This document shows positions 35,653-47,220 of a DNA stretch of 64,000 nucleotides, in pieces; the first letter of the stretch is position 1; each line of letters opens with the position of its first letter. The notes below the pieces were generated by a model, which saw only the letters and a program-made list of their open reading frames with translations, was not told the DNA's origin and ran no database searches. The stretch lies in the NCBI RefSeq assembly GCF_036785885.1, contig NC_092329.1:5828001-5892000 (forward strand). Direction: 5' to 3'. Origin of the DNA: Coffea arabica. Taxonomy: Eukaryota > Streptophyta > Magnoliopsida > Gentianales > Rubiaceae. The position numbers and the translations under genes are program-made.

Positions 35653-35662
35653 GTGGGGGGAA
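35653..35662 (+). other. Polypurine tract of the LTR element
   Basis: GTGGGGGGAA ends one base before the 3' LTR, where plus-strand synthesis would be primed. A second G-rich tract (GTGTGGGGGGGAAAG) lies near 34668. Confidence 0.75.
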
Positions 35663-35663
35663 T

Positions 35664-37058
35664 TGATAGGGTGTTAATTGTTGATTATTTTATTTTTAAT
35701 TTTCCCTTTGTACTTGCCAAATATTGTTTTAATTATTAATATTTACTTATATTTGGCATTGGACCCAATTTCAGGGAGTGAAGCAGAAAACTACAAAAAA
35801 GAAGGGACTTTCTGGAGACAATTGAGACTTCAAATAAGCCACAGACCTGGCCCACATGGTGATATACGCGGACTGCATTTCTTTTGCTGATGAGGAGTGT
35901 CTTGAATCCTAGGAGTTCTAGACGCAATGAGAAACGAGAAAAGAGGAAACATTAAGAGGCCTTACCCTTTGATCAGCGGGGACCACGGAGATAAGAAGCG
36001 TGGGTCATTTGGGCTCTTGGAAAGAAACGTACAGAGGCTTGTGAAATGGAATTGGACTCTCAATTCATGTGGGGACCACGGGACTAGATAGCGTGAGTCA
36101 TTTTCCTTTGGCTTTAAAAGAAGACAAACGTACAGGAGGTTTGGTGATCAATAGTTTTAGCTTAACTTTTAGCATAGTTTTAGTTTTCTTTTCTTTCTTG
36201 GCTCTTTTGATGGCTTGGACCTCAGTTAAATTACGGGGAGATTTTCTCATGAGGCGTGGCTAAGTTTCTGATCTAGTCGAGGAACAACGGAGGACTTGGT
36301 TCTACTAAATTTGTGAGATCGAATTAGTTTTTATTTATTTCTATTATTCACTGGTATTTGTCTATCTTCTGCTTTATGTTCATATGGTTGTTTTATTATT
36401 CGATTATCCAGGGCCCGGATTCTAGATTAATTCAATAATCTGAAACCAATTAGGGTAGTTAAATCCGTAATTATTTAATTATTCTAAACTGGTGGCAACT
36501 AACATGACTGGATTTGTGTCAGGGAGATAGACAGGCTAACTTAAAGAGACCCTCGTAGTGTGTTGATTGGTTAGAATTAGACTCTTTTAATTATTCATGC
36601 AATTAGGGAATTGAACTTCTATGGTCGTACCTAGGGTTGTTTCCTGATTAGAGAAATAGTCAACGGTCGTACCTTGGCTATCGACAAATTGAGAAAGAGT
36701 TGGTTGTTTATCGCGTGTATGACAACTATAACTAATTTATCAGATAGTAACTGGAATAATCCTTGTATCTGTGATCGAATTAAGTGAACCATCTCCGAAG
36801 TTGTCTCTTGACTAGAGTTCGTCCATTATTATTTTTATTGTGATAATTAGTTATTTGAGTTGTAGTTATTTTATTTTATTTTAATTTATTCCAAGTAATT
36901 TAGTTACTCTCATTTTCAAAAACCCCCCATATCTGGAACTTGAGAAGAAATTAAATTATCCCCACTCCCTGTGGATTCGATCCTGCTTACCGCTATATAC
37001 AGAATTTGTATTTTATTTGAACAGGTATTTATTATTACACAGACTCGACACCCTGTCA
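35664..37058 (+). repeat. 3' LTR
   Basis: 1,395 bp, alignable base for base with the 5' LTR. It is followed by ATTTTTACCAC, whose first six bases copy the bases after the 5' LTR. Confidence 0.93.
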
Positions 37059-38212
37059 ATTTTTACCACTTAATTAAACATACCAAATCATCACTTGGTT
37101 GGTTAGTATCTTCTTTGTGTGCATATTACTTGGTTCTAATATGTTTTTTCCGAAAACATATTACTTGGTTAGGCAGCAGACTTTTTTGACCTACCTAATA
37201 TGTCATTGATTAAAAGATTGTAGTACATCTCTTTATCAAAACTTTTATATCCAAGTAGAAATATACCTAAAAGGACTTCGATACATTTCTTTGGTCTACC
37301 AAAAAATGTTTACGTTTTCAATAAATATATTTTTTAATTATTTTTTTATCTTTTATATATATATAATCGCTATAATATATTTTAAAAAAATGAAAAAAAA
37401 AAGAAGCAATCCAAACGGACAAATATGATATATCCCGCTTTTGGTTTCACGCATGCGATCCACGCTTATTACTAATTTATTTGTAAAAGCTTTACTGACA
37501 GGACAGCTGCATACAGCTCCACTAGTGATTATTTGAGAGTCATCCATGTCTTCTGTTGCTTCATCAATTCCTCTTGTTTCCCCTCTGACAATCTAAGGGA
37601 ATACAGCTCCCGAACGAGAAATGCCGCCCGGCCAGCATGAAGATTCAAACTAAAAGGCGTTGCCTTGTATCTATATTGTGAGTCTTATTCTTTGCATCTC
37701 AAACTCAATTTGAAACATTGCTTCCACGGCTAATCTGTTTAAGTTATCAGCTATTGTGCATAAGATGCATAGAGGTGGTGGAATGGAGCATATTTTCTTT
37801 TTAGAATCCATAGCTTAAATGAATGAATTTTACTTCAAAATTTTCACCCAGTGGCAGTTGAAAAGGCTCTGCTTATGAGGACGCCTTGAATTCTGGTACG
37901 CCATATAGATATAGGCTTTGTTTTCTCTTCAGTTCTTCGTTGTTAGCTTATCATTTCTTAATTGCTGCAGCTAATCCAAATTCCAAGGTTTCCATGCCAC
38001 TCGATTGGAAAAGAAATTCAAATGCAGCCTCTGCACTTAGCCCTGCTAGTGAATGATAAACTGTTTCTGGCATTTATAATCCATGAATTGAATACTGTGA
38101 TGCAAGAACCTTACTAATATGGCAAGGCTTGTCCAATTGTTAATAAGATATGTCACAGTTAACTGATGTGCAAGTCATTTGTTGTTATTTACACGAGGAA
38201 AGAAGATAATAC
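37059..38212. other. Intergenic, no gene seen
   Basis: AT-rich DNA between the LTR element and the F-box gene, with a MITE-like relic near 37310-37420 ending AATCCAAACGG. Confidence 0.45.
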
Positions 38213-39151
38213 ATGGCTCAAAGAGATTGGGAGAATTTGAACATCGATTGCCTGGTTGAAGTGTTCAAATGGGTTGGGATGGAGTCACTTCTATTGAGTA
38301 TTCCACTTGTGTGTAAATCATGGTACAAAGCCACCCTTGACCCAAAATGTTGGCAGATTCTCGTTTTCCCTGATATCAGATGTTCAGAAAAATTGCCCAG
38401 AACAATGACAATGCACTTTGTGCATTCATACAGTCTATCGTGGCATCATTTTCCAAATGCTTCGTTTGCTAAATTTGTAGTTAGCCGAGGTCAGAGGTCT
38501 GCTACAAGTTTGGTGCTTCCTGGCACTTGCTCATATCAAGCACTAGAATATATCTCAGATGAGTAAGTTTGTCCTTTCCTTCACTGAAAATTTTCTTTCA
38601 GTTTTGTGGTTATCAGGATAACTAACCCGGAAATTGTATTAATTCTCTGGACTAGCAGGTGCCCGGACTTGAAATTCTTAGGTTTGTCTCTTGATCTATT
38701 GTATCACAACGGACCAGTCATCGCAAACCTGATCAGTAAATGGAAGAACTTGCAAGTATTGAGCATTGGACATTGCTATATGCTTAATGAAATGTTTGCT
38801 CAGCTCAGGCTTCATTGAAAGAACTTTGTAGGGCTAATTTGCTGCTATAGTTGGATAGGTCATGAAGAAGCATTTGCCATAGCCAGTATGCCAAAGATCA
38901 AGTACTTAAGTTTTAGGAAAGTCCATTTCCACCAGAATAACCTTTTGATGATATTGCAAAGCTGCAGAGAGCTTGAACTCCTGGACTTGAGTGACTGCAG
39001 CGGATTTGATTATGGTAATGAGATAAGGAAGCTTGCTTCTCATATCAAAACTTTCAGATGCGAGAGGTCAAGTTCAAGCGAGGAAGAGGATGATTATCAC
39101 TACTATGCAGAGGAGGAACAAGCCAGACTGGTTTATAGAAAAATAATGTAA
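38213..39151 (+). pseudogene. F-box/LRR protein with an in-frame stop
   Basis: Exons 38213-38562 and 38659-39151 join in phase (GA|G) by a GT-AG intron. They would encode 280 codons ending at TAA 39149-39151, but codon 170 (38816-38818) is TGA. Residues 5-50 or so are an F-box (WENLNIDCLVEVFKWV...LVCKSWYKATLDPKCW), the part that binds SKP1 in SCF ubiquitin ligases. Leucine-rich segments follow (CPDLKFLGLSLDLL, LQVLSIGHCYML, LELLDLSDCSGFD). The organisation is that of plant F-box proteins such as At3g48880. At the stop, family members as I recall them have cysteine (HCKNF; here H-stop-KNF), so one base change explains it. Everything after it is intact. It could be a recent pseudogene, an allele, a sequencing error, or a short F-box-only product. 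Confidence 0.85.
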
Positions 39152-39556
39152 CAATCATTCATCTCAGTCCAAATAATCTCGGCCGACGGACAAGAAATGA
39201 TACTACTACAGGGCCTTAAATATGCTTCTTTCCACTCAGATGCCATATTTGGGATGATACAATTATTTTTGATGGTTCTGTAATAAAGAAAAAATATTTC
39301 CATACATCTTTTGGCTCAATCTTGAATAGTGAATAAATAGTTATGCAGTTGGTACACTAGCATTAACATCCTATAGTTGGGATCTTAAAAGAATTATTTT
39401 TCTTCTGCCAACAAAGTTTTATTACACTCCCCATTCTGCCTTGTCAACAGAGGATAGATCTCCTTAGTCTTGGCATTTGACATTGGAATTAGATGTCGCC
39501 AAGTTATTCAAAGGGTATGCTGTTAGGGCACTGTACACTGCTACTCTTTATCCTAA

Positions 39557-39943
39557 GGCTCCGTTTGATTCAATGTAAAATATTTTCAACGGAAAATGTC
39601 TTCCATAGAAAATTTTATCTAGGAAAATAATTACTTTCTCCATGTTTTTTCCAATGTTTGGGAGGAGATGAAGACTACAAATCTTTAGTGGGGTATTGCA
39701 CAAGTGGTAGGTTTTGTTTTGAATCTTAAGGCTGGTGGGGGAGCATGAATGGATAGTCTTACGATTTACGAGACGGATATGGAAAATAACTTCAGTTCAT
39801 TTACATGGGAAGTCATTTTACAGCATCTGATGTAAAATATTTTCAGCAGGAAAAAATTTTCCCAAAGCAATAACCCAACCAAACAATAGAAAATCAGGAA
39901 AACATTTTCTGGAAAATATTTTCCTTCCAAACAAACAGACCCT
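39557..39943. repeat. MITE-like element with GAAAATATTTTC-type ends
   Basis: Left end GCTCCGTTTGATTCAATG followed by TAAAATATTTTC. The right end on the opposite strand reads GGGTCTGTTTGTTTGGAAGG followed by AAAATATTTTCC. These are imperfect inverted ends of a common plant MITE type, with no clear target duplication. Confidence 0.5.
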
Positions 39944-41198
39944 AAATGATGACAGAATTACATTGTTAAGAATTTGAGATCCAGACTCAATACTTCTTTA
40001 CCCCCGTTATGGTTGCCCTGACATTTTTCCTTCCATCTCAAACTTTATGGTTCATTCAACAACCAGTCCCTCAATTGTCATTCTGCTATCAAGTTTAAAA
40101 CAAAATTCTCTGTTGCTTCAGGTGAAAACATCTACCCTGCACCTTCCTTGTGCACGCTGCAGAGTCACAAGAACAGGAAATTTTTGAAAAAAGAACGGGA
40201 ACTTTAGTCAATCATGCAGAGTTGGCAAAAAAACTTACATTAATCCTGTTTCTGTTTGACTAGAAAACTTAAGCAAGTGTCCTCCCTCCTGATGAGCTAA
40301 TATAGATGTTTTCACGCGCATTATACAATTTAGAATAAACAAACTTGAAAAGAATCCCAGATGAAGAGATGTTGTTGAAAGAACTCAGTTTTAGAAATCA
40401 TAACCATTAGAATATTCTTGAAGGTACACGAGCTGGAGACAAACAAGATTATAGTATACTCGTTAGTACTAATTAACATAATATATGTGAATCTGCTTTT
40501 TATGCTGTTGCCTGTGGGTAATCTTGTTGCAGCCGCATTTTCTTGAGACCTTCCCCTTTTTGTATGCTAGTGCTTAGCAGTAGGACTACCTTTCTATGCT
40601 AGTGTTCTTCACCAGTTGGAAAAAAGCTAATTTGAAAATGGACCACAATATCACTTACTGAGTTGAAGAGGGAAAACTTCCCAGTTTTGAGGTTGTGGTC
40701 CTTGACATCCTTCCGCAGCATTTGCACCACATTACATCAAATGTCTCTCCTATCATTAATTTGCGCGTGTTCGTAGCAAATCTTCTTTAATGCACATAGA
40801 TTGCAAAGTAGTAGAAGTTAAGAGTTCAAAGCCTAGCATGACTAGCATCATCCCGAGATCAACATTGGTTTTGCAACTCCAGTCTGGGTTGAATCTAAGA
40901 CTCGCCATACAAAAGAGTTTCTTGATCATATTATTGAAGTATATGTTACTTTCACCTCGTACGACGAAAAAATAAAACTGTTACTTTCACCAGCTAAGGT
41001 GGCCAAGAACATCATCAATACAAAATCCTTTTTCCTGTTTTAAGTCATGTTAAGGGGATAGGGTCGATAATCCTTTTTCTGTTTAAGTCGTGTTACGGGG
41101 ATTGCCGACAGAGGGGGAAAAACTGTAAGAGATAATGATACATACTTTGAAACAATAATAATAGTTTTGCCTACAAAAATGTCATGAAGCAATATCTA

Positions 41199-41980
41199 AC
41201 TCAGCCCCTAAACTATTCTCATTACACTCTTTTGGCCTCTCAATAATATATTGTCGCAAGCAAGCCCGTCAACCAAAAAAAAAGTGCCAAGTTTAAGTAC
41301 TTTCATCAAATTTAACCGTTAATGCTGATGAAACGAGAGAAAAAATTGACCGAACACAAGAATTTTTCAACAATAAAGTATTTAGGGGGTCCTTAAACTA
41401 TTCTTGTTAAGTTTTGGTCTCTAATTTAAATTTTGTCTCAGGGTAATCCATGAATAATTAAAAGTGTATACTTTCAACCCTTTTGGTCATTTTAATCTTA
41501 AATGCAACCAAAACGAAGGGATGTTTGTGTCCAACTACTTAATATAACTATCGCAAGTAGAATTAAAAAGGTAAAGAAGGAGAATGCACTTCATTTTACT
41601 ATGATTAGATTTAGCTTTTTGCAATGCTGAATAATGAAATGTATTCTTCATCTTAACCCTTCTGATTCTACTTCGGATGACTATATTAAATTAAATGATT
41701 GGATAAAAATGCCATTTAGTTCCGCCTGCACTTCCGACTAAAATGGCTAGAAGGGCTAAAAGTATATACTCTAGATAAAATTTAGATTAGGGGCCAAAAC
41801 TTGATAATAGAAATAGTTTAAACCCTTTCTATACACTTTTATCCCTCATTCTATCTAGCACTAATGCCAGAGTTTGACTGAAATCCTTAAACTTGGTACT
41901 TTTTTTTGTTGAGAGGTTTGTTTGCAATAATATATTATTAAGGGACCATAAGAGTGCTAAGAGAATAGTTTAGGGGTCAG
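41199..41980. repeat. Foldback element, about 0.78 kb near-palindrome
   Basis: The left arm starts at CCCCTAAACTATTCTC (41205-41220) and the right arm ends with its exact complement GAGAATAGTTTAGGGG (41961-41976). Pairing continues inward with mismatches: AATAATATATT, then GCCAAGTTTAAG against CTTAAACTTGGTAC. A second matching pair is TTAAACTATTCTTGTTAAGT near 41392 against its complement near 41810. The centre is near 41600. It resembles long-TIR MULE-derived MITEs. No target duplication was found. Confidence 0.75.
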
Positions 41981-42551
41981 GTGGATAGTTTGATCTGTCT
42001 AATGTTAGTTGTAATCACTGGACGCACTGGAAAAAACGTGGATTTACTGCAACAAAAAGGCAAAACTGAGAATTACCTCGAAGGAAAATTATGCATGCAA
42101 TTCAGGCTCCTGATGACTAGGTTTTACTTTCTTTCAATGGATTATATGTGCACCCTTTACACTTTCCGGTTAAGGGCAAACAAGCTTTTTGGTCTCACCA
42201 ATAGATCATCAAAAACAACAGCAAAAAGAGCTGTTGAAAGTGGAAAGAAGAAAAGGCCAAAGCTCCTAGACATGAAGCTTTGTCTTAAGTTGTTGCATTA
42301 TATATCAGATGATCTCATCTCATGAGCGGCTTCTAGTCACTCCTTACCGCAGGATTGTTTTCTTCCGTTGGAACTTCTCTTATTTTTGCTTCATATTTTT
42401 GTGAAAGAAAACAGCAATAGGGTGACAAAAACAAAGAAGCCTGAAGTAAAACCTTTCTGAAATCATCTATTGTTTTTTGATACAAAACGGACAAATTAGT
42501 GTCTTTCACCTATATCTCCATTTCAAACACCTACCCCTCAAAATTGCAAAT

Positions 42552-44556
42552 ATGCCTAAAGATCAATTGAGTAGAAGCATGAGTAGGTGTTTCTTTTGCA
42601 CACTCCAGGAACAAGATTTATTGCTCAGGAGAGCTGGAATTGCAAGCTACTTGAGAAACATGCATCAGATTGAAGACCAAGAACTTGTTCTAGTACTCAG
42701 TGGGCTGTGGAATATTGCCATGACTGAACCTCAAGATGGAGAGCTTCCTTCTTTAGGTGTTTTTGAATGCATGGCAAGTCTTATTGAAAGAAGTGTCAAT
42801 GATGTAGATTGGCTTCTTAGCTATCAAAACATTTACAATGCATATTATGCAGCTCATATTATTGGTTCCTACACGATAAACAATGCCGAGTATGCTGTCA
42901 AAGCTGTTGATGCTGGTGTCATACCACCATTATTGGAGCTTCTTAGAGGAAAGATGAGCTGGGTAGAGCAAAGGGTAGCTGTTAGAGCACTAGGACATTT
43001 GGCAAGCTATGAAACGACCTTCAAAGCTATAGCGCTTTACGAAGAAGAAGTGGTTAGATTAGCCATGCGTTTGGCTTCTACCTGTCTGGAAGTTGTTTAT
43101 AAGATGTTTGTAGGGGTAAAAGACAAGAAGAAGAGGTTGAGATACCATTGTGACTTGCTCACGAGAGGGTTAGGTCTCGGGGATTTGGAGATAGAAAATA
43201 GGAAGGCAGAGGAATGGGCTAGTCAACTTCAATGTTGGTGTCTTCATCTTCTAAACTGCTTTGCCATCAAAGGGAGGTCATTAGATCTCATGTGTAAGCC
43301 AGAGTTCTTGAAGGATTTGTCTGAGATGTGGGGTGGACTTGCCAATGGCACATCTCCTTCAGGGATTGGACTTATCAGAATTCTTTGTTATAGTAAACTT
43401 GGAAGAAGAAGCATAGCAGAAATAAAGCAAGTCATAGAAAATCTATGTAATCTCTCCAGATCTTCAGATGATTGGCAGTACATGGGAATTGATTGCCTTC
43501 TTTTACTTCTGAAAGATCCAGATACGAGGTACAAAGTAATCGAAATTGCCACATTACATCTTAGTGATTTGATTGAACTTAGGGACATTGGAGGAAGGTC
43601 AAACATTGGTGAAAAGATTGCAAGAGTACTTCTCGGTGATTTTAAACTACGAAACTCCAAGATCGTCATGAGCAATAATGTTCAAAGAGCATTAGAAGAA
43701 ACATGGAATCTCAATATAAAGAAGAGAATGAACGAGAAGACCATGTCTGCTGAGAAACTCGAAGAGCAAAGAGTATTGGTGGCCTTGATAAAACAACAGG
43801 GAAATCATAGCTTTGAGTTGGGAAAGATTCAAGAAGCACAATTGAAGTACACAGAAGCATTAGAGCTGTGCCCCACGAGATTGAAAAAGGAGAGACTTGT
43901 GCTGTATAGTAATAGAGCTCAGTGTTCCTTGCTGCTGAAGGAACCTGATGCAGCCATAAGCGATACAACTCGAGCACTTTGCCTTTCTAATCCTCCGAAT
44001 TCTCATGGCAAGAGTCTTTGGAGAAGATCACAGGCATATGACATGAAGGGATTGGGTAAAGAGAGCTTAATGGACTGTATTATGTTCATCAATGGTTGTA
44101 TCAAATCAGAAGCCACAAAACATGTGAAAATACCATATTATGCAGTACGGATGATCTGCAAGCAGATGGATTCAACATGGCTCTTTAAAGCTGCTCAGTC
44201 AAAGACATTAAGCAAACGTGCTGAAACAGAAGAACAATCGCAAAAAGATGATGATCTTAGAATTTACCAGGACAAACTCCCGAGTTTGAAAATCTCCATC
44301 CAAGGGAAGGGTTTCATGGCAGGTAATCAAGCTCCATTATCTATGTTTATCACCAAGTCTAGATTTTTACGACTTATATACTTGCTTCTTCAATAAATGA
44401 ACGACGACATAAGAGTTAATAGTACTTATTACTCCTGCCTTATGCATTGGATCAGGTCTGTCCACCACTTCTCAAGAACCTTTGCATGGAAACTGGAAAG
44501 GCAGAAGGAATCTTGATGGAGCTGGGGGAAGTGGAGAGAGTTTTTCAAATCAATGA
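42552..44556 (+). CDS. ARM-repeat/TPR protein (UNC-45-like architecture)
   Basis: Exons 42552-44322 and 44456-44556 join in phase 1 across a GT-AG intron, giving 623 residues. The start chosen is the ATG at 42552 (MPKDQLSRSMSRCFFC), because plant homologues begin similarly with Cys-phe-Cys soon after; upstream in-frame codons lack an ATG. Armadillo-type helices fill roughly residues 45-380 (VIPPLLELLRGKMSWVEQRV, SDDWQYMGIDCLLLLLKDP). A TPR block follows at about 405-510 (IKQQGNHSFELGKIQEAQL, LYSNRAQCSLLLKEPDAAI). The C-terminal exon reads GLSTTSQEPLHGN..GRR, like the conserved family end. The plant function is not established; the architecture suggests a chaperone-adaptor or scaffold role. 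Confidence 0.88.
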
Positions 44557-45395
44557 GGCATTCTACCGATCATTAAGAAACAATTAACAGGAATTGGTCT
44601 TAACATGATTGATTGGTGAAAAGCGGGAAACACAGAAGAAGACAAGATGCTAACTTGATTGATGATCAAATGTAGTCTCCTCTCCCGTAAAGTAATTGAT
44701 ATCACCTGGTCTTAGGGTACGATCGCAAATTTTGTATTCCACTCACTATTCAAAACTTTCCTTTTTCTAGTACCTGCATGCTTAAGGATTACTATCACTT
44801 ATGGAACGGAAGTGGGCAGGACCACAAGTCCACGTTAAATTGAATGCATTAATTTGTTCCTTCAATCAAGCAATGCTCCTTGCATGTTAAATCCCTTTTC
44901 TGGTAGAATTTGCACTTACATCAAATCATCATACTTTCTTTTTTTCCATAGAACAGGGTCCTTGAACAAGATCAATAGGTTTGCATCTCCCCTTTTTTCT
45001 TATTTTTTTTTGTTTGGGGGGTGGGGGTTGGTATACATTAACTTTGCAAGTCCTTAAGCATGTTGTTCTTACTATATTATAAGTTTGAAATTTCCTAATT
45101 TTAACAAGTTATTGGATTTAAATCACTTTCCAAATGCACAGGGACTATACTTTTCACTGGGATATCGATCGTAAAGATTTGTTAGGAGTATATAAATTGT
45201 AGAAAGTTTTATATCAGAATAAAGAATCATTTGATTTTTCGTCTCATTTTGCTATGAATTTGAAGAGGATGAAGGTAGTTGTTCCTCATTGCTCCAGAGT
45301 TAGTCATTTGTGGAAACCGAATCCACAGATTTAAATTTTAAAGAGAACGTAAAATTGAGTCCAATCTTATTGTTTACATGTTGCTTGAAACAAGT

Positions 45396-47220
45396 GTGTT
45401 TGGATCCTTGTTTTTGGGGCTGTTTTTGAAAAACTGTTTTTCACATCCCAAATGCTACAGTAAATGTGTATTTCTAAAACAACTCCAAAAACACCATATC
45501 CAAACATTTTATCAAAAACAACTACATATGTATATTTCAATTATGTATATTATATATATATATATTATATTAATATAAATTGAAATATACAAATTGAAAA
45601 TTATATATATTATATATTATATAAATATTTATATACATTAATATTATACATAATATATTATAATATACATAATATAATATACATAATATGTAATATTGTA
45701 TACATAAATGTGTAAATATTTATACATAATATATTATGTACATTATATTATAATATATACATTATTAATGTATAATATTATTATGTACATTATTGTGTAT
45801 AATAATGTCTAACAATGTTAGGTATAATATATAATATACATAATATGTAATAATGTATATTATGTATAATATATTATATTATGTATATTATATTATATAT
45901 ATACAATATTATGTATATTATACAAATTGAAAATTATATTTTATATATTTATATATTATATATTATATGAATATTTATATAATGAAATATACAATAAATA
46001 TTACAAATTGAAATATTATATAAACACCATATTTATAATATTATAATATTTATAATTTATATTAATTTATATTATATATATTAAATATTTATATATTTAT
46101 TTTTACATATTATAAATATTTTATTTTACTTAAAAAATATTTTTACATATTTATAATATATTTATATGAATATTACATATTATATAAATTATATATAATA
46201 TAATATATATTTTACATTTATATAAATGTACATTTATACATAATATATATATTAATGTATATTTATAATAAACATTTATATTATGTATTATACATAATAT
46301 AATACATTTATAATACATTTATATTAATATACATAATATTAATTTTATATTTATACATAATATTAATACATTTGTACATTTATATTAATTATATTAATAC
46401 ATTTATACATATATTAATATATATTAATAAAATTATAATTTATACATTTATATAATATTCATTTGTAATTTATACATTTATAATAATATACACTTTTACA
46501 TTTATAAATATATTTATAATATGTATTATATGTAATATAATACATTTATGTATTTTTATATAAATACATAAATATATTTATTTATAAATATTTATAAATG
46601 TATATTTATATAAAAATATATAATTTATACATTTATACATTTATATAATATTCATTTATAATTTATAAATTTACAATAATATACACTTATACATTTATAA
46701 ATATATTTATATTATGTATTATATATAATATAATATATTTTTAATAAATTTTATATTTTTATATAAATATATTTATTTATAAATATTTATTAATGTATTA
46801 TAAATCCATAAATGTATATTTATATAAAAATATATAATTTATACATTTATACATTTATATAATATTCATTTATAATAATATACACTTATGCATTTATAAA
46901 TATATTTATATTATTTATTATATATAATATAATACATTTATATATTTTTTAGCGAATATATAAATATATTTATTTATAAATATTTATAAATGTATTATAA
47001 ATGCATAAATGTATGTAAAAATAAAATTATAAAAATATCCAAAAATATGTTTTAAAAATACCTCTAAAAATAATCCAAAAAAATCTACAGTAAAAATTTT
47101 TCATATAGTTTTTGAAAAACAACCTAAAAAACAACTAATCCAAACGGACTTGTATTTCAAAAACGAAATGCTACAGTGCTGTTTTTGAAAAACAACCCCA
47201 AAAACAGCTAATCCAAACGG
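45396..47220. mobile_element. MITE-like element swollen by an internal AT array
   Basis: The left end reads GTGTTTGGATCC, then TTGTTTTTGGGGCTGTTTTTG. The right end on the opposite strand reads CCGTTTGGATTAGCTGTTTTTGGGGTTGTTTTTC. These are imperfect inverted ends of about 45 bp. A second right-type end (CTAATCCAAACGG) lies at 47134-47146. ATGCTACAGTA occurs near both ends. Everything between about 45535 and 47035 is AT tandem repeat. Confidence 0.6.
45535..47035. repeat. 1.5-kb AT-only array with about 200-bp tandem units
   Basis: Almost no G or C for 1.5 kb. The first part is irregular TATAATATACAT-type repeats. From 46435 there are three copies of a longer unit starting ATAATTTATACATTTA at 46435, 46620 and 46834 (spacings 185 and 214 bp), each containing ATAATATTCATTT, AATATACACTT and ATTTATTTATAAATATTTAT. 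Confidence 0.85.

Larger units (their letters stand above)
29476..37058 (+). mobile_element. Non-autonomous LTR retrotransposon (TR-GAG/LARD type)
   Basis: Two 1,395-bp LTRs (29476-30870 and 35664-37058) with ends TGATAGGGTG...CACCCTGTCA differ by roughly 30 substitutions and no indel (about 2%, counted by eye). A PBS matching tRNA-Asp follows the 5' LTR after ATTTT, and a G-rich polypurine tract precedes the 3' LTR. The 4.8-kb interior encodes only a gag C-terminal remnant. No protease, reverse transcriptase or integrase was found. The GGGAGGCAACCCA motif near 32087 and the GGACAATG...GTGTGGGGG block near 34650 are marks of Athila/Tat-like Ty3/gypsy elements, so this looks like a defective relative moved in trans. 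The expected 5-bp target duplication is not evident. Confidence 0.92.
39152..42551. other. Intergenic between F-box and ARM/TPR genes
   Basis: No gene is supported. It holds a transposon-like segment (39557-39943) and a long foldback element (41199-41980). The open frame at 41981-42325 has no recognisable domain. Confidence 0.5.

Noticed and set aside
41981-42325. A 114-codon open frame just upstream of the ARM/TPR gene
   Set aside because: It begins within the foldback element's right edge and its translation shows no domain. The ARM/TPR protein already has a complete family N-terminus.
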